Of a stretch of DNA of 64,000 nt, positions 31,408-43,356 are shown piece after piece. The notes beneath the pieces are model-generated. The model saw only the letters and a list, made by a program, of their open reading frames with translations, ran no database searches and was not told the DNA's origin. The position numbers and the translations under genes are program-made. Each line of letters starts with the position of its first letter. Within the stretch, counting starts at the first letter, position 1. Origin of the DNA: Citrobacter sp. 18056 (GTDB lineage: Bacteria; Pseudomonadota; Gammaproteobacteria; Enterobacterales; Enterobacteriaceae); NCBI GenBank assembly GCA_902706235.1, contig CACSJR010000013.1, positions 1-64,000 on the forward strand, given 5' to 3'.

Positions 31408-32627
31408 TTACTCTGCCGAAACTTATCGTCAGTGATACCGACATCTCCCCTTCTGGACAAAGTAGCGCGACCACCGGTACCGCTGACAGCGCTCAGGACT
31501 TTTTTGCCCTGCTCTCCGGCGCGATGTCCGGTAAGACGGGCAAAGACGGCAAGCTGACGCTGGCCGACCTCCAGGAAGCGAGCCAAAAACTGCCTCAGAG
31601 CGAGGCCAAAACCACGCTCAGCAAACTGCTGGCGCAGCAGACTGACGCGGATGCGAAGACGCTGGACGCCACCACACTGGCCGACGCGCAGTCGGTGTTG
31701 AGCACGCTGACGCCAGAAGCCAAAAGCGACGTGGTAAAGCAGTTGACCAAAGATTTGCAAAAGAGCGACGACAAACCGTCGTTGAGTGATGAAGAGATGG
31801 CCGGTTTGAGCGCGCTGATGGCGATGCTGCCACATACCGCGACCGCCACCGCCGCACTGCCCGCGACCCAGACAGCTGGCGTGACTGCTACGTCCGGTTC
31901 TTCTGCGAAAGGCTTTGCAGAATTAGCATCTACGGCAACCAGCGTCGGCAATGGCAATACCGGGCATACCACGGGTAAGGAATTTACGTTGCCTCAGGCG
32001 GCGCATGGCCTGCAAACCGTTCAGGTTGACGATGCCGCCGGCAGCCAGAGCACCCCGCTGGTGGCTGCAGCCGCAGCGAAAACCGATGCCGACAGTTCAC
32101 TCTCAGCCGCGGCGCCGACGGTAAACATCGCCCCGGTTATCAGCACCGCCACCGCCACGGTGAATACGCACCCGGTGGTAACCGTCAACTCTCAGCTCGG
32201 TACGCCGGAGTGGCAGCAGAACGTTAGCCAGCAGATCACGCTGTTTACCCGTCAGAGCCAGCAAACCGCCGAGCTTAAGCTGCATCCGGAAAACTTAGGC
32301 CAGGTGAATATCACCCTCAAGATTGACGATAACCAGGCGCAAATTCAGATGATGTCCCCGCACAGTCACGTGCGTGCCGCGCTGGAAGCGGCTATCCCGA
32401 CGCTGCGCACGCAGCTGGCGGATAACGGTATTCAGCTGTCGCAGAGCAACGTCAGCGGCGAAAGTTTTGCCGGACAACAACAGCAGCAATCCTCTTTCGG
32501 TCAGTCTTCTTCGCAACGTTCTGCTGAAGGTCGGGCATTTGCTGCCGATGAAGAAGAGACCCTGAGCGTTCCGGTGAGTCTGCAAGCGCAGGCCCGGGGG
32601 AACGGCAGCGTCGACACGTTCGCCTAA
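31404..32627 (+). CDS. fliK: Flagellar hook-length control protein
   Basis: FliK measures hook length and switches export specificity from hook to filament proteins. The N-terminal two thirds are Ala/Thr/Ser-rich and weakly conserved. The C-terminal domain (about 260-370, with [48 protein letters not shown]) is the conserved switch domain that contacts FlhB. Length 407 residues, longer than the 375 of E. coli because of the ruler region, which could mean a slightly longer hook. It is last in fliFGHIJK. Confidence 0.95.
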   Translation: MITLPKLIVSDTDISPSGQSSATTGTADSAQDFFALLSGAMSGKTGKDGKLTLADLQEASQKLPQSEAKTTLSKLLAQQTDADAKTLDATTLADAQSVLSTLTPEAKSDVVKQLTKDLQKSDDKPSLSDEEMAGLSALMAMLPHTATATAALPATQTAGVTATSGSSAKGFAELASTATSVGNGNTGHTTGKEFTLPQAAHGLQTVQVDDAAGSQSTPLVAAAAAKTDADSSLSAAAPTVNIAPVISTATATVNTHPVVTVNSQLGTPEWQQNVSQQITLFTRQSQQTAELKLHPENLGQVNITLKIDDNQAQIQMMSPHSHVRAALEAAIPTLRTQLADNGIQLSQSNVSGESFAGQQQQQSSFGQSSSQRSAEGRAFAADEEETLSVPVSLQAQARGNGSVDTFA

Positions 32628-32732
32628 CGCCAGAGGTAGCACGATTATTCCCGTCTTTTCCACCCTTTGAGCTGGACTTAAGTCGGGATAATCACCTGAT
32701 AAGCAGTACCGAATACAGGAAAGACGTAACCG

Positions 32733-33200
32733 ATGACAGACACCGCGGTAACAAAGAAAAGTAAGCGCTCAATCTGGATCCCACTGCTGGTGCTGGTAAC
32801 GCTCGCAGCCTGCGCAACCGCAGGCTATAGCTACTGGCGTATGCAGCAGCAGCCTTCCGCTGATGCGAAGAAAGAGGCTCCGCCGCCACCGGCGCCGGTG
32901 TTCTGGGCGCTGGATACCTTTACGGTGAACCTGGGCGACGCCGATCGTGTGCTTTACGTTGGCATTACGCTGCGTCTGAAAGATGAAGCGACCCGTTCGC
33001 GACTGAACGAATACCTGCCGGAAGTGCGTAGCCGTTTACTGCTGCTGTTCTCCCGTCAGGATGCAAACAAACTGGCGACGGATACCGGGAAACAAGACCT
33101 GGTGAACGCCATCAAACAGACACTTGCACCACCTCTGGTGGCGGGCCAACCGAAGCAGGATGTGACTGACGTGCTGTATACAGCTTTCATACTGCGGTAA
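32733..33200 (+). CDS. fliL: Flagellar basal-body-associated protein FliL
   Basis: FliL is an inner-membrane protein around the stator that improves torque. One transmembrane helix at about residues 13-33 follows a Lys/Ser-rich cytoplasmic N-terminus. The periplasmic domain ([22 protein letters not shown]) resembles stomatin-like folds. Length 155 residues, as in E. coli. It is the first gene of fliLMNOPQR, 105 bases after fliK; a separate class 2 promoter is expected in that gap but I could not fix it by eye. Confidence 0.95.
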   Translation: MTDTAVTKKSKRSIWIPLLVLVTLAACATAGYSYWRMQQQPSADAKKEAPPPPAPVFWALDTFTVNLGDADRVLYVGITLRLKDEATRSRLNEYLPEVRSRLLLLFSRQDANKLATDTGKQDLVNAIKQTLAPPLVAGQPKQDVTDVLYTAFILR

Positions 33201-33204
33201 TCCC

Positions 33205-34209
33205 ATGGGCGACAGTATTCTTTCTCAGGCCGAAATTGACGCGCTGCTGAACGGCGACAGCGAGAAGAGCGATGAACCTCAGGCCGGTGCCCCCGGCGAG
33301 AGTGAAATTCGTCCCTATGATCCTAATACCCAGCGTCGTGTGGTGCGCGAACGCCTGCAGGCGCTGGAAATTATTAACGAGCGTTTCGCCCGTCAGTTCC
33401 GTATGGGGCTGTTTAACCTGCTGCGTCGTAGCCCGGACATTACCGTCGGCGCGATCCGCATTCAGCCTTATCACGAGTTTGCCCGCAACCTGCCGGTGCC
33501 GACCAACCTGAACCTTATCCACCTGAAGCCGCTGCGCGGCACCGGGCTGTTTGTGTTCTCGCCAAGCCTGGTGTTTATCGCCGTCGACAACCTGTTTGGC
33601 GGCGACGGGCGTTTCCCGACCAAAGTGGAAGGCCGCGAATTTACGCACACCGAACAGCGCGTGATTAACCGCATGCTGAAGCTGGCGCTGGAAGGTTATA
33701 GCGACGCGTGGAAAGCGATTAACCCGCTGGAAGTGGAGTACGTGCGTTCCGAGATGCAGGTGAAATTCACCAACATCACCACATCGCCGAACGACATCGT
33801 GGTCAATACCCCCTTCCATGTGGAAATTGGCAACCTGACCGGTGAATTTAATATTTGCCTGCCGTTCAGCATGATTGAGCCGCTGCGCGAACTGCTGGTC
33901 AACCCGCCGCTGGAGAACTCCCGCAGTGAAGATCAGAACTGGCGCGAAAATCTGGTTCGCCAGGTACAGCATTCCGAACTTGAGCTGGTGGCTAATTTTG
34001 CCGACATCTCTCTGCGCCTGTCGCAGATCTTAAAACTCCAGCCAGGCGATGTGCTGCCGATAGACAAACCGGATCGCATTATCGCCAATGTAGACGGTGT
34101 GCCGGTATTGACCAGCCAGTATGGCACGGTGAACGGTCAATATGCGCTGCGCGTAGAGCATTTGATCAACCCGATTTTGAATTCGCTGAATGAGGAACAG
34201 CCCAAATGA
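33205..34209 (+). CDS. fliM: Flagellar motor switch protein FliM
   Basis: FliM is the middle C-ring protein; phosphorylated CheY binds its N-terminal peptide (GDSILSQAEIDALLNG). The CheC-like middle domain contacts FliG, and the C-terminal domain (QILKLQPGDVLPIDKPDRIIANVDGVPVL) is FliN-like. The 334 residues match E. coli. It starts 4 bases after fliL and overlaps fliN by 4 bases. Confidence 0.97.
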   Translation: MGDSILSQAEIDALLNGDSEKSDEPQAGAPGESEIRPYDPNTQRRVVRERLQALEIINERFARQFRMGLFNLLRRSPDITVGAIRIQPYHEFARNLPVPTNLNLIHLKPLRGTGLFVFSPSLVFIAVDNLFGGDGRFPTKVEGREFTHTEQRVINRMLKLALEGYSDAWKAINPLEVEYVRSEMQVKFTNITTSPNDIVVNTPFHVEIGNLTGEFNICLPFSMIEPLRELLVNPPLENSRSEDQNWRENLVRQVQHSELELVANFADISLRLSQILKLQPGDVLPIDKPDRIIANVDGVPVLTSQYGTVNGQYALRVEHLINPILNSLNEEQPK

Positions 34210-34619
34210 GTGATATGAATAATCCGTCCGATGAAAACAGCGGTGCGATGGACGATCTGTGGGCTGAAGCGTTAAGCGAACAGAAAACAACCGGCAGCAA
34301 AAGTGCCGCTGACGCGGTGTTCCAGCAACTGGGTGGCGGCGACGTCAGCGGTACGTTGCAGGACATTGACCTGATCATGGATATTCCGGTCAAACTGACC
34401 GTTGAACTCGGCCGCACCCGGATGACCATCAAAGAGCTGCTGCGCCTGACGCAGGGTTCGGTGGTGTCGCTGGACGGTCTGGCCGGTGAGCCGCTGGATA
34501 TTCTGATCAACGGCTATCTGATTGCCCAGGGTGAAGTGGTGGTGGTTGCCGACAAATACGGTGTGCGTATTACGGATATCATTACGCCGTCCGAACGTAT
34601 GCGTCGCCTGAGCCGCTAA
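34206..34619 (+). CDS. fliN: Flagellar motor switch protein FliN
   Basis: FliN makes the base of the C ring and docks FliH. The SpoA-like domain in the C-terminal half has DIPVKLTVELGRTRMTIKELLRLTQGSVVSLDGLAGEPLDILINGYLIAQGEVVVV. The 137 residues match E. coli. The ATG overlaps the fliM stop by 4 bases. Confidence 0.97.
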   Translation: MSDMNNPSDENSGAMDDLWAEALSEQKTTGSKSAADAVFQQLGGGDVSGTLQDIDLIMDIPVKLTVELGRTRMTIKELLRLTQGSVVSLDGLAGEPLDILINGYLIAQGEVVVVADKYGVRITDIITPSERMRRLSR

Positions 34620-34620
34620 G

Positions 34621-35004
34621 ATGAAACCCCAGCCAGGCATGTTACATCCGGTCACCACGGCCCCGCCATCGTCTCCGCTGATTGAAGTCAGCGGCGCGCT
34701 GTTGGGCATTATTCTGCTGATCCTGATAGCAGCGTGGCTCGCAAAACGCTTTGGCATAAGCGGCGTAAAAAACACCGCGACCAAAGCGTTAAAAGTCAGC
34801 GCCAGTGCGACGCTGGGCCAGCGCGAGCGCGTGGTGATTGTCGACGTGGAAGATGCCCGTCTGGTACTTGGCGTGACCGCCGCGCAGGTCACGCTGCTGC
34901 ACAAACTGCCGCCGACGGTTATCGACCCGGACGCGCCTAAACCTGAAACCCCCGATTTTGCATCACTGATGAAATCCGTTATCAAGCGTCCTGGGAGACT
35001 CTGA
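34621..35004 (+). CDS. fliO: Flagellar type III export protein FliO
   Basis: FliO helps FliP assemble during export-gate formation. A single transmembrane helix at about residues 24-42 is followed by a cytoplasmic domain with [30 protein letters not shown], conserved with E. coli. Length 127 residues, against 121. The N-terminus is not conserved, so the start (one base after fliN) is supported only by position. The stop overlaps the fliP ATG (TGATG). Confidence 0.92.
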   Translation: MKPQPGMLHPVTTAPPSSPLIEVSGALLGIILLILIAAWLAKRFGISGVKNTATKALKVSASATLGQRERVVIVDVEDARLVLGVTAAQVTLLHKLPPTVIDPDAPKPETPDFASLMKSVIKRPGRL

Positions 35005-35741
35005 TGCGCCGCCTGTTGTCCTTTGCGCTTGTCGCGCTGCTGCTGTTGTCTCCCGCAGCGTTCGCTCAGTTGCCGGGTCTGGTGAGCCAACCGCTGCCTA
35101 ACGGCGGTCAGAGCTGGTCGCTGCCGGTACAGACGCTGGTGTTTATCACCTCGCTGACCTTCCTGCCCGCTATTCTGCTGATGATGACCAGCTTCACCCG
35201 CATCATCATCGTGTTTGGCCTGCTGCGCAGCGCCCTCGGCACCGCTTCTGCCCCGCCGAATCAGGTGCTGCTCGGCCTGGCGCTGTTTCTGACGTTTTTC
35301 ATCATGTCACCGGTTATCGACAAGATTTATAACGACGCCTATCAGCCGTTCAGCGAAGATAAAATCACCCTCGAACAGGCGATTGATAAAGGCTCACAGC
35401 CGCTGCGTGAATTTATGCTGCGCCAGACCCGTGAAGCGGATTTAGCGTTGTTTGCCCGTCTGGCCAATACGCCGCCGATCCAGGGCCCGGAAGCGGTTCC
35501 AATGCGTATTTTGCTGCCGGCGTATGTGACCAGCGAGCTGAAAACCGCGTTCCAGATTGGCTTCACCATTTTTATTCCGTTCCTGATTATCGACCTGGTG
35601 GTCGCCAGCGTACTGATGGCGCTGGGGATGATGATGGTCCCCCCCGCAACCATTGCGCTGCCGTTCAAGCTGATGCTGTTCGTGCTGGTTGACGGCTGGC
35701 AGCTGCTGGTGGGTTCGCTGGCTCAAAGTTTCTACAGTTAA
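35004..35741 (+). CDS. fliP: Flagellar export gate protein FliP
   Basis: FliP is a core channel subunit of the flagellar type III export gate (FliP5-FliQ4-FliR1). A cleavable signal peptide ends at about residue 21 (PAAFA, then QLPG). Four membrane segments follow, with [34 protein letters not shown] characteristic of the family. The 245 residues match E. coli. It is 11 bases upstream of fliQ. Confidence 0.97.
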   Translation: MRRLLSFALVALLLLSPAAFAQLPGLVSQPLPNGGQSWSLPVQTLVFITSLTFLPAILLMMTSFTRIIIVFGLLRSALGTASAPPNQVLLGLALFLTFFIMSPVIDKIYNDAYQPFSEDKITLEQAIDKGSQPLREFMLRQTREADLALFARLANTPPIQGPEAVPMRILLPAYVTSELKTAFQIGFTIFIPFLIIDLVVASVLMALGMMMVPPATIALPFKLMLFVLVDGWQLLVGSLAQSFYS

Positions 35742-35752
35742 GGATTGCCGCC

Positions 35753-36022
35753 ATGACGCCTGAATCGGTAATGATGCTTGGCACGGAGGCCATGAAAGTC
35801 GCGCTGGCGCTGGCAGCCCCGCTGCTGCTGGTGGCGCTGGTGACCGGCCTGCTGATCAGTATTTTGCAAGCGGCAACCCAGATTAACGAAATGACCCTGT
35901 CGTTCATTCCAAAAATCATCGCGGTATTCGTGGCGATTATCGTTGCTGGCCCGTGGATGCTGAACCTGCTGCTCGATTATGTGCGTACGCTGTTCACCAA
36001 CCTGCCATACATCATCGGATAA
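35753..36022 (+). CDS. fliQ: Flagellar export gate protein FliQ
   Basis: A small gate subunit with two transmembrane helices (about 15-40 and 52-75) and the conserved [28 protein letters not shown]. The 89 residues match E. coli. It is 5 bases upstream of fliR. Confidence 0.97.
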   Translation: MTPESVMMLGTEAMKVALALAAPLLLVALVTGLLISILQAATQINEMTLSFIPKIIAVFVAIIVAGPWMLNLLLDYVRTLFTNLPYIIG

Positions 36023-36027
36023 GACAG

Positions 36028-36822
36028 ATGTTACACGTCACCAGCGACCAATGGCTGCACTGGCTTAGCCTCTATTTCTGGCCGCTGCTGCGCGTGCTGG
36101 CGTTGATTTCCACCGCGCCAATCCTCAGTGAAAAATCGGTGCCGAAGCGCGTCAAGCTGGGCCTTGGGATTATCATCACTTTTATTATTGCGCCTTCCCT
36201 GCCCGCCACCGACGTGACGCTATTTTCCCCGAACGCGCTATGGCTGTCGTTGCAGCAAATCCTGATTGGCACTGCGCTCGGTTTTACCATGCAGTTTGCG
36301 TTCGCCGCGGTGCGAACCGCCGGGGAGGTTATCGGCCTGCAGATGGGCCTGTCATTTGCGACCTTCGTCGACCCCAGCAGCCATTTGAGTATGCCGGTAT
36401 TGGCCCGCATTATGGATATGCTGGCGATGCTGCTGTTTCTGGTGTTTAACGGCCATCTGTGGCTGATTTCGCTGCTGGTCGATACTTTTCACACCCTGCC
36501 GATCGGCGGCCATCCACTCAACAGCAACGCCTTTATGGCTCTGACCCGCGCGGGTGGACTTATCTTCCTCAACGGGCTGATGCTGGCGCTGCCGGTAATC
36601 ACCCTGCTGTTAACCATTAACCTGGCTCTGGGGATGCTCAACCGCATGGCCCCACAGCTGTCGGTGTTTGTTATTGGCTTCCCGATTACCCTGACCGTCG
36701 GTATTATTTTGATGGCCGCGTTAATGCCCCTCATTGCCCCTTTCTGTGAACATCTATTCAGCGAATTGTTTGATCTATTAGCAGATATTATCAGCGAGAT
36801 GCCAAAGATAAGTTCTCCATGA
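36028..36822 (+). CDS. fliR: Flagellar export gate protein FliR
   Basis: FliR is the single-copy subunit that closes the export gate and contacts FlhB. It has about six hydrophobic helices, with [29 protein letters not shown] strongly conserved. ATG 36028 ([13 protein letters not shown]) matches E. coli; an in-frame start at 35953 lies inside fliQ. Length 264 residues, three more than E. coli. It is the last gene of fliLMNOPQR. Confidence 0.96.
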   Translation: MLHVTSDQWLHWLSLYFWPLLRVLALISTAPILSEKSVPKRVKLGLGIIITFIIAPSLPATDVTLFSPNALWLSLQQILIGTALGFTMQFAFAAVRTAGEVIGLQMGLSFATFVDPSSHLSMPVLARIMDMLAMLLFLVFNGHLWLISLLVDTFHTLPIGGHPLNSNAFMALTRAGGLIFLNGLMLALPVITLLLTINLALGMLNRMAPQLSVFVIGFPITLTVGIILMAALMPLIAPFCEHLFSELFDLLADIISEMPKISSP

Positions 36823-36953
36823 TAATAAAAGGGATATCCTAAGGATATTCTTAAAACCCGACTTCAAAAACATCTACCAGGATATATCTGGCGCGGGTTA
36901 ATTGTTTTTACGGCCCTCACAGAACCTAACATTTACTTTACTTTAAGATGATT

Positions 36954-36967
36954 CCTGGCAAATTATA
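36954..36967 (+). promoter_or_regulatory. RcsAB box before rcsA
   Basis: TAAGATGATTCCTG matches the RcsAB box (TAAGAATATTCCTA) at about eleven of fourteen positions. It lies about 138 bases before the rcsA ATG, in a 282-base AT-rich leader with no other gene. Positive autoregulation of rcsA through such a box is known in enterobacteria. Confidence 0.75.
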
Positions 36968-37104
36968 CGTAACTTTACGGGATAGTTGAGGTCGCCCGAT
37001 TCTCTTCCTTTGCTCTTTGTCAGTACAGGTTTAGCGCGTTGTGACAAATAAGAGACAATCGGGCTATGGGTTAATTATCGTTACGCATTGAGTGAGGGTA
37101 TGCC

Positions 37105-37728
37105 ATGTCAACGATTATTATGGATCTATGCAGTTACACCCGGCTTGGACTAACCGGGTACTTGACCAGCCGGGGGATAAGGAAACGTGATATCGGCGAC
37201 GTCGAGACCATCAGTGAGCTTGAAGAGGCCTGCGGGACATTACGCCCGGCTGTCGTGTTCATTAATGAAGACTGCTTTATCCACGATACAGACAGCAGTC
37301 AGCAAATAAAGCAGATCATTAATCAACACCCCAGGACACTTTTTATCGTATTTATGGCAATTGCCAATATCCATTTTGATGAGTATCTGTTGGTTCGGGA
37401 TAATCTGCTTATTAGCTCGAAATCGATTAAACCTGAATCCCTGGACGGTATTCTGGCGGATTATCTGCAGAAGATTAGCGATAACGTTAGCCGGGTTAAC
37501 ATCCCCACATTATCTTTAAGCAGGACTGAATCGAATATGCTAAAGATGTGGATGTCGGGACAGGGAACGATTCAAATATCCGACCAGATGAATATTAAGG
37601 CTAAAACGGTATCATCACATAAAGGTAATATTAAAAAGAAAATAAAAACCCACAATAAACAGGTTATTTATCACGTTGTCCGATTGACAGATAATGTAAC
37701 GAGCGGGATCTACGTCAATATGCGTTGA
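37105..37728 (+). CDS. rcsA: Capsule synthesis regulator RcsA
   Basis: RcsA is an unstable partner of RcsB that directs it to colanic acid and other capsule genes. It has an atypical N-terminal domain without the phospho-acceptor pocket, and a LuxR-type helix-turn-helix at about 130-200 ([49 protein letters not shown]). The 207 residues match E. coli. In E. coli it is kept low by Lon and by H-NS silencing, the latter relieved by the DsrA RNA whose gene lies 700 bases away. Confidence 0.96.
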   Translation: MSTIIMDLCSYTRLGLTGYLTSRGIRKRDIGDVETISELEEACGTLRPAVVFINEDCFIHDTDSSQQIKQIINQHPRTLFIVFMAIANIHFDEYLLVRDNLLISSKSIKPESLDGILADYLQKISDNVSRVNIPTLSLSRTESNMLKMWMSGQGTIQISDQMNIKAKTVSSHKGNIKKKIKTHNKQVIYHVVRLTDNVTSGIYVNMR

Positions 37729-37740
37729 AATAATGCGCTG

Positions 37741-37765
37741 CACTGGCGGAATTGCTCCGCCAGTG
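37741..37765. terminator. Hairpin between rcsA and dsrB
   Basis: Perfect ten-base arms, CACTGGCGGA (37741-37750) and TCCGCCAGTG (37756-37765), with loop ATTGC. No T tract follows on either strand, so it is a strong hairpin between convergent genes rather than a textbook terminator. Confidence 0.6.
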
Positions 37766-37774
37766 GAAAGACGT

Positions 37775-38047
<273 letters not shown>

Positions 38048-38093
38048 TCAACGGTCTATACTTTAGGGTGGGAGAACATATGAGGGCCCCGCG

Positions 38094-38321
38094 ATGAAAA
38101 CTGCCAAAGAGTATAGCGATACTGCCAAGCGCGAAGTGAACGTTGATGTTGATGCCCTGCTCGACGCCATCAACGAAATCAGCGAAAGCGAAGTGCACCG
38201 CGCCGGTGACTCCACCCATCATGTCAGTATTGATGGACGTGAGTACCACACCTGGCGCGAGCTGGCCGAAGCTTTTGAGCTTGATATCCATGATTTCAGC
38301 ATTACGGAAGTGAATCGCTGA
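38094..38321 (+). CDS. yodD: Stress-induced small protein YodD
   Basis: A 75-residue acidic protein matching E. coli YodD (KTAKEYSDTAKREVNVDVDALLDAINEI). In E. coli its expression rises on peroxide, cadmium and acid stress; the molecular role is unknown. It is divergent from dsrB and converges on dsrA. Confidence 0.92.
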   Translation: MKTAKEYSDTAKREVNVDVDALLDAINEISESEVHRAGDSTHHVSIDGREYHTWRELAEAFELDIHDFSITEVNR

Positions 38322-38330
38322 ACGCAGGCA

Positions 38331-38419
38331 AAAAAAACCCGACCATGGAGTGATCGGGTTGAAGCTTGCTTTAGCAAGAAGCACTTGAAAATTCGTTACA
38401 CCAAGAAATCTGATGTGGA
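38331..38419 (-). ncRNA. dsrA: DsrA small regulatory RNA
   Basis: The minus strand carries the DsrA core: CACATCAGATTTCTTGG, then TGTAACGAATTTTCAAG, GTGCTTCTTGCTAAAGCAAG, and a terminator ACCCGA/TCGGGT followed by eight T. The order of three stem-loops and the length of about 89 match E. coli DsrA (87). DsrA opens the rpoS leader for translation and blocks hns mRNA, with Hfq. Gene position next to yodD and rcsA agrees. The first terminator arm and loop differ from E. coli, with the pairing kept. The exact 5' end is inferred from alignment. Confidence 0.92.
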
Positions 38420-38521
38420 TAAGACATTATCCTCAATTATTTTGTAAGACAAGCAATATTCATAAACTTCATGAATATATTTAAGATTTTTCTTGCCTGA
38501 GTTTACGTTTAAGGAGAGGTA

Positions 38522-39337
38522 ATGCCCGGACTGGATCAGCCCCTGATTGTGTTTACCGACGTTGAGGGCACCCTACTCGACAGCCACACCCAGTTATGGG
38601 AACCCGCCCGCGACTGGCTGCTACGCCTGAAGCAACACAATGTGCCGGTGGTGCTGTGCAGCAGTAAAACGGCGGTCGAGATGATGCTGCTGCAAAAAGA
38701 ACTTGAGCTAGGCACACAGCCGCTGATTGCCGAGAACGGCGCGGTGATTCAGCTGGCCGGAGACTGGCAGGACGAGGAAGATTATCCACGCCTGATTACC
38801 GGTTCTCCCCACGAAGAAATCCAGCGTATCCTGCAACAGTTACGAGAAAAGGACGGTTTTAAGTTCACCACGTTTTCGGACGTGAATGAGCAAACTATCA
38901 GCGAATGGACCGGCATGAATCTGCGGCACGCGGAGCTCTCTCGTCTGCATGAGGCGTCCGAAACCCTCATCTGGCGTGATACTGACGAGAAGATGCTGGC
39001 GTTCACCGCCACACTTTCGTCCCTGGGTCTGCAGTTTGTTCAGGGCGCGCGGTTCTGGCACGTGCTGGATGAGCGTGGTGGCAAAGCCCAGGCCATTACC
39101 TGGCTACTGAGCCGCTATCAGGAAAGGGAGGGGTTCCGGCGGGTTTCCATTGGGTTAGGCGACGGGCCGAATGATGCCCCGCTGCTTGACACCACCGACT
39201 ATGCGGTAGTGGTCAAAGGCTTAAACCGCGAGGGCGTCAGACTGAAGGATAACGCCCCCGAGCGGGTGTATCACACCCGTGAAAGCGGCCCGGACGGCTG
39301 GCATGAAGGGCTGGATCACTGGCTATCATCATCCTGA
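38522..39337 (+). CDS. mpgP: Mannosyl-3-phosphoglycerate phosphatase (HAD family)
   Basis: A HAD-type phosphatase of the MpgP/YedP group, which removes phosphate from mannosyl-3-phosphoglycerate. The Cof-type cap domain and motif IV ([12 protein letters not shown], about 217-228) are intact, and motif II (VVLCSSKT) and the motif III lysine region are present. Motif I reads FTDVEGT (D13-V14-E15): the second Asp, normally the acid/base of DxD, is Glu here, whereas E. coli has DLDGT. Activity may be changed. Length 271 residues, as in E. coli. AAGGAGAGG lies before the ATG. Its end overlaps dgcQ tail to tail by 22 bases. Confidence 0.9.
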   Translation: MPGLDQPLIVFTDVEGTLLDSHTQLWEPARDWLLRLKQHNVPVVLCSSKTAVEMMLLQKELELGTQPLIAENGAVIQLAGDWQDEEDYPRLITGSPHEEIQRILQQLREKDGFKFTTFSDVNEQTISEWTGMNLRHAELSRLHEASETLIWRDTDEKMLAFTATLSSLGLQFVQGARFWHVLDERGGKAQAITWLLSRYQEREGFRRVSIGLGDGPNDAPLLDTTDYAVVVKGLNREGVRLKDNAPERVYHTRESGPDGWHEGLDHWLSSS

Positions 39338-41025
39338 CAGCATACCCGGTTGCGCCCTGTTTGCTTCGCCAGATACAAACGACCGTCGGCAATGGATTGC
39401 AGATATTCGATATCAAACATCCCTTTCTCATCGCTGCTGCTGACGCCAAACGATGCGCTGATGCGTAGCGTCTTGCTTTTGCCTATCAGGATTTCACGAC
39501 CGTAAATTCGCCCCCGGATACGTTCTGCCATCGCGCAGGCGTCTTCCCGCGACGCGCCTGGCAGGACGATACAGAACTCTTCTCCACCGACGCGTCCGGC
39601 TAAATCCTTTTCGCGAATTTGCGCGCTGATGGTGCTCGCCACAAGAGTCAGCACCCGATCGCCCGCCTGATGACCGAAGCGGTCATTGATGTTTTTGAAG
39701 TAATCGAGATCGAGTTGAATCACCGACACCGACTGGCCCTGCACCTCGCTCTGCTTCGCCGCCTTCCCCGCCAGGTCGAACAGCGAACTGCGGTTGTACA
39801 AACGGGTCAGGCCGTCATGCCACGCCTGCCACGCCTGCCATTGCAGCGATTCCTGTAAGGTACTCATATTGCGCACCATCCGGCGAATCACCACCCACGC
39901 GAGAATAAGCATCGAGGTAAACAGCACCCACAGCAGGCCCAGCGCAATTGAAATCGTGCCGAAATCGCCGCGCACGCCCTCATCAAGATTGTGAATACGC
40001 AGCAGGATGCCATCAAAATTGCGTATTTTTTCCCAGTTCACATAACGGGTGGTAAAGCGCAGGCCGCCGCGGTCGTCATGTTCAAACGCCTGCGCCAGCT
40101 GGGCTTTTTCCGGCTCGCTTAACGGCGATGGCGTGACACCTGGCGACAGAGAACTGGCAAGCAAATTCATTTTCCGGTCATACAGACGGTATTCGCCTTC
40201 CTCTTCACCCTGCGTCGCGGTGATCAGCAGCTGCTTCATTTGCGGCAGGGAAAACTCAATCGCCAGCACTCCGTGCCAGTAATGTTCATAATCGACGGGC
40301 AGCGAAACGGCCACGCGGCGTATCTCACCCTTTGGCGTGTCGTCCATCCAGCTCAGCCAGCGAAGCCCGCGCTCAGGATTATTGTGTTCAGTCTGAGCGG
40401 TAAACCACGGGCTGGTAACCAGGGCGTAATACTGCTCGACCGTATCATCATTGCTGCCGAGCGAATTGCTGGCGATAAAAAAGCCGGCACGCGAGACGTA
40501 CAGCATTTGCTGCGTCGTGCGTTTGAGGGTGGTAGAAAGCCGCAACAGATAGCCCACTTCCAGGGCAGCGGTCAGTTCGTTACCGAGCAGCGCGTTATCG
40601 CGAGAGAGGAGGGTTGTTTCATCGACGAAGGCATCGGAAACGCCGTGCACCGGTAGCGTGCGGCGGTTGTCCAGAGAAATGGACCACTGATGCAGCGCGC
40701 GCTTGTGCTGAAACTCCGCGTCGGCACGGTTGATCCCTTCGAAAGTCAGCGGCGTGCGAAGGGCTGCTTGCATACCGTTGCGGTAAAACGTCAGTCGGTC
40801 GATGTTGATTTGCAGCTGGTTATTGAATTCATGCGCCACGTTTTCCAGCGTGTTGCGCTGGCTGGAAATGTAGGCGTCTTCAAGAACGCGCACTTCACGC
40901 CAGGTCAATAGCGTCGAAAACAACAGCACGATAAAAAAACAAATATTCACCACCCGACCCGGGTTGCTGTAACGGCTGAGTCTATTCAGCCAGCGCGGAT
41001 TTTCCACTCGAGTTACGTGGTGCAC
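39316..41025 (-). CDS. dgcQ: Diguanylate cyclase DgcQ
   Basis: An inner-membrane cyclic-di-GMP synthase linked in E. coli to cellulose regulation. Two transmembrane helices (about 27-45 and 357-380) enclose a large periplasmic sensor region of the CHASE7 type. A cytoplasmic GGDEF domain follows, with an intact GGEEF active site ([14 protein letters not shown]) and an RxxD inhibitory site (REKD) five residues before it. Length 569 residues, close to 564 in E. coli. By lowering motility and raising biofilm it opposes the flagellar genes upstream. Confidence 0.95.
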   Translation of the reverse strand: MHHVTRVENPRWLNRLSRYSNPGRVVNICFFIVLLFSTLLTWREVRVLEDAYISSQRNTLENVAHEFNNQLQINIDRLTFYRNGMQAALRTPLTFEGINRADAEFQHKRALHQWSISLDNRRTLPVHGVSDAFVDETTLLSRDNALLGNELTAALEVGYLLRLSTTLKRTTQQMLYVSRAGFFIASNSLGSNDDTVEQYYALVTSPWFTAQTEHNNPERGLRWLSWMDDTPKGEIRRVAVSLPVDYEHYWHGVLAIEFSLPQMKQLLITATQGEEEGEYRLYDRKMNLLASSLSPGVTPSPLSEPEKAQLAQAFEHDDRGGLRFTTRYVNWEKIRNFDGILLRIHNLDEGVRGDFGTISIALGLLWVLFTSMLILAWVVIRRMVRNMSTLQESLQWQAWQAWHDGLTRLYNRSSLFDLAGKAAKQSEVQGQSVSVIQLDLDYFKNINDRFGHQAGDRVLTLVASTISAQIREKDLAGRVGGEEFCIVLPGASREDACAMAERIRGRIYGREILIGKSKTLRISASFGVSSSDEKGMFDIEYLQSIADGRLYLAKQTGRNRVCCQDDDSQ

Positions 41026-41072
41026 TCAAACTCCCTGACATTCCCTGATACTGAGCCACGACCAACGAAAAC

Positions 41073-41094
41073 GCCCGGCATGAGCCGGGCGGGG
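41073..41094 (-). terminator. Hairpin after yodC
   Basis: GCCCGGC (41073-41079), loop ATGA, GCCGGGC (41084-41090). On the minus strand it is followed by GTTTTCG, a modest terminator, seven bases after the yodC stop. Confidence 0.6.
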
Positions 41095-41097
41095 TCG

Positions 41098-41277
41098 TTA
41101 TGCCTCGTCTTGAATCCGCCCGTCGCCCGGCATGAGTTCGTCTTCGCGGAACGCTTCCCGCTTAACGCCAAACCCATCATACCAACGGCATTCAATCATT
41201 CCGCTGGCATAGCCGGTGACAACCATACGCGGCCCACCAATTTTCGGCTTAACTTCATCACTGACCAAAAAGACCAT
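41098..41277 (-). CDS. yodC: Small protein YodC
   Basis: A 59-residue protein read directly from the minus strand: it starts MVFLVSDEVKPKIGGPRMVV, then has YASGMIECRWYDGFGVKREAF and an acidic end. It matches E. coli YodC (60 residues) closely and belongs to the DUF2158 group. Function unknown. GAGGCA lies six bases before the ATG. Confidence 0.9.
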   Translation of the reverse strand: MVFLVSDEVKPKIGGPRMVVTGYASGMIECRWYDGFGVKREAFREDELMPGDGRIQDEA

Positions 41278-41354
41278 GACTGCCTCCGGTATCAGAGTGA
41301 AACTGTTTCACGATAGCTGAAAATGACGGGCTTTGCGTAGTCGCTGAAAAATAT

Positions 41355-42263
41355 TTACGCAGCTGAACGCAGCCGCGACACCAGGTTGACGCCCGTCAGA
41401 ACAACCGCGCCAACCACAAAACCGAAGACTAAATTAAACAACGTCGGCGCGAGTAGCGCAACGATGCCACCCTGCCCCGCGGCAAAATGTTCAATGAGAT
41501 GATGTAAAGGCGCGATGCCATGAACCACGATCCCGCCGCCGACTAAAAACATCGCCAGCGTCCCGACCACCGTCAGCACTTTCATCAGTAACGGCGCGAT
41601 AAACAGCAACGCTTTGCCCACCGCCTGTGCGATGGTGCTGGTCTTCTCCACCAGCCAATAGCCCATGTCGTCAAGTTTAACAATCACGCCCACCAGGCCA
41701 TACACGCCAACGGTGACAAGGATTGCAATGCCGGAGAGGACAAGTACCTGGTTGATCAGCGGTGCATCGGCCACGATACCGAGCGTAATCGCCACGATTT
41801 CGGCGGACAGAATGAAATCCGTGCGCACTGCGCCTTTCACTTTATCCCGCTCAAACTCCATCGGGTCCTGTTTGGCGATCGTTTCCAGGCGCTGCTTGCG
41901 CTCCTCTGGCCCTTCTTTGTGCTTGCGCGCGTGCAGAGAATGCAGCACTTTTTCTACACCTTCAAAGCACAGGAACGCCCCGCCAATCATCAGCAGCGGC
42001 GTGATGGCCCATGGTAAAAAGGCGCTAATTAACAACGCCAGCGGCACGAGGATCACTTTATTCAGGAATGACCCTTTCGCCACGCTCCACACCACTGGCA
42101 GCTCGCGATTGGCTCGCACACCAGACACCTGCTGCGCGTTGAGCGACAAATCATCCCCCAACACTCCGGCGGTTTTTTTCGCCGCCAGTTTGCCCATCAG
42201 CGAAATATCGTCCAGCAGCGTGGCAATATCATCAAGTAAGGTTAAAAGACTGCTTCCGGCCAC
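41355..42263 (-). CDS. yedI: Inner-membrane protein YedI (DUF808)
   Basis: A 302-residue protein of the DUF808 family with about six or seven hydrophobic helices, matching E. coli YedI (305). The N-terminus [45 protein letters not shown] is the family signature. Function unknown. It is divergent from yedA. Confidence 0.93.
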   Translation of the reverse strand: MAGSSLLTLLDDIATLLDDISLMGKLAAKKTAGVLGDDLSLNAQQVSGVRANRELPVVWSVAKGSFLNKVILVPLALLISAFLPWAITPLLMIGGAFLCFEGVEKVLHSLHARKHKEGPEERKQRLETIAKQDPMEFERDKVKGAVRTDFILSAEIVAITLGIVADAPLINQVLVLSGIAILVTVGVYGLVGVIVKLDDMGYWLVEKTSTIAQAVGKALLFIAPLLMKVLTVVGTLAMFLVGGGIVVHGIAPLHHLIEHFAAGQGGIVALLAPTLFNLVFGFVVGAVVLTGVNLVSRLRSAA

Positions 42264-42444
42264 ATGATGCTCCTTCCGTTCTTCATGGTTCTATTTGCCC
42301 TACAGTATGAAGCAAAAGACGCAGCGCGCCCACGCATACAAACTGTCAACAAAAATACAACATAATCCACTGATTAAAGCGCTCGCCAGACGGGTAGTTT
42401 TCCCGTTAACTATATGCGCCCTTCTTATTTTGCCTTGAGGATAT

Positions 42445-43330
<886 letters not shown>

Positions 43331-43356
<26 letters not shown>

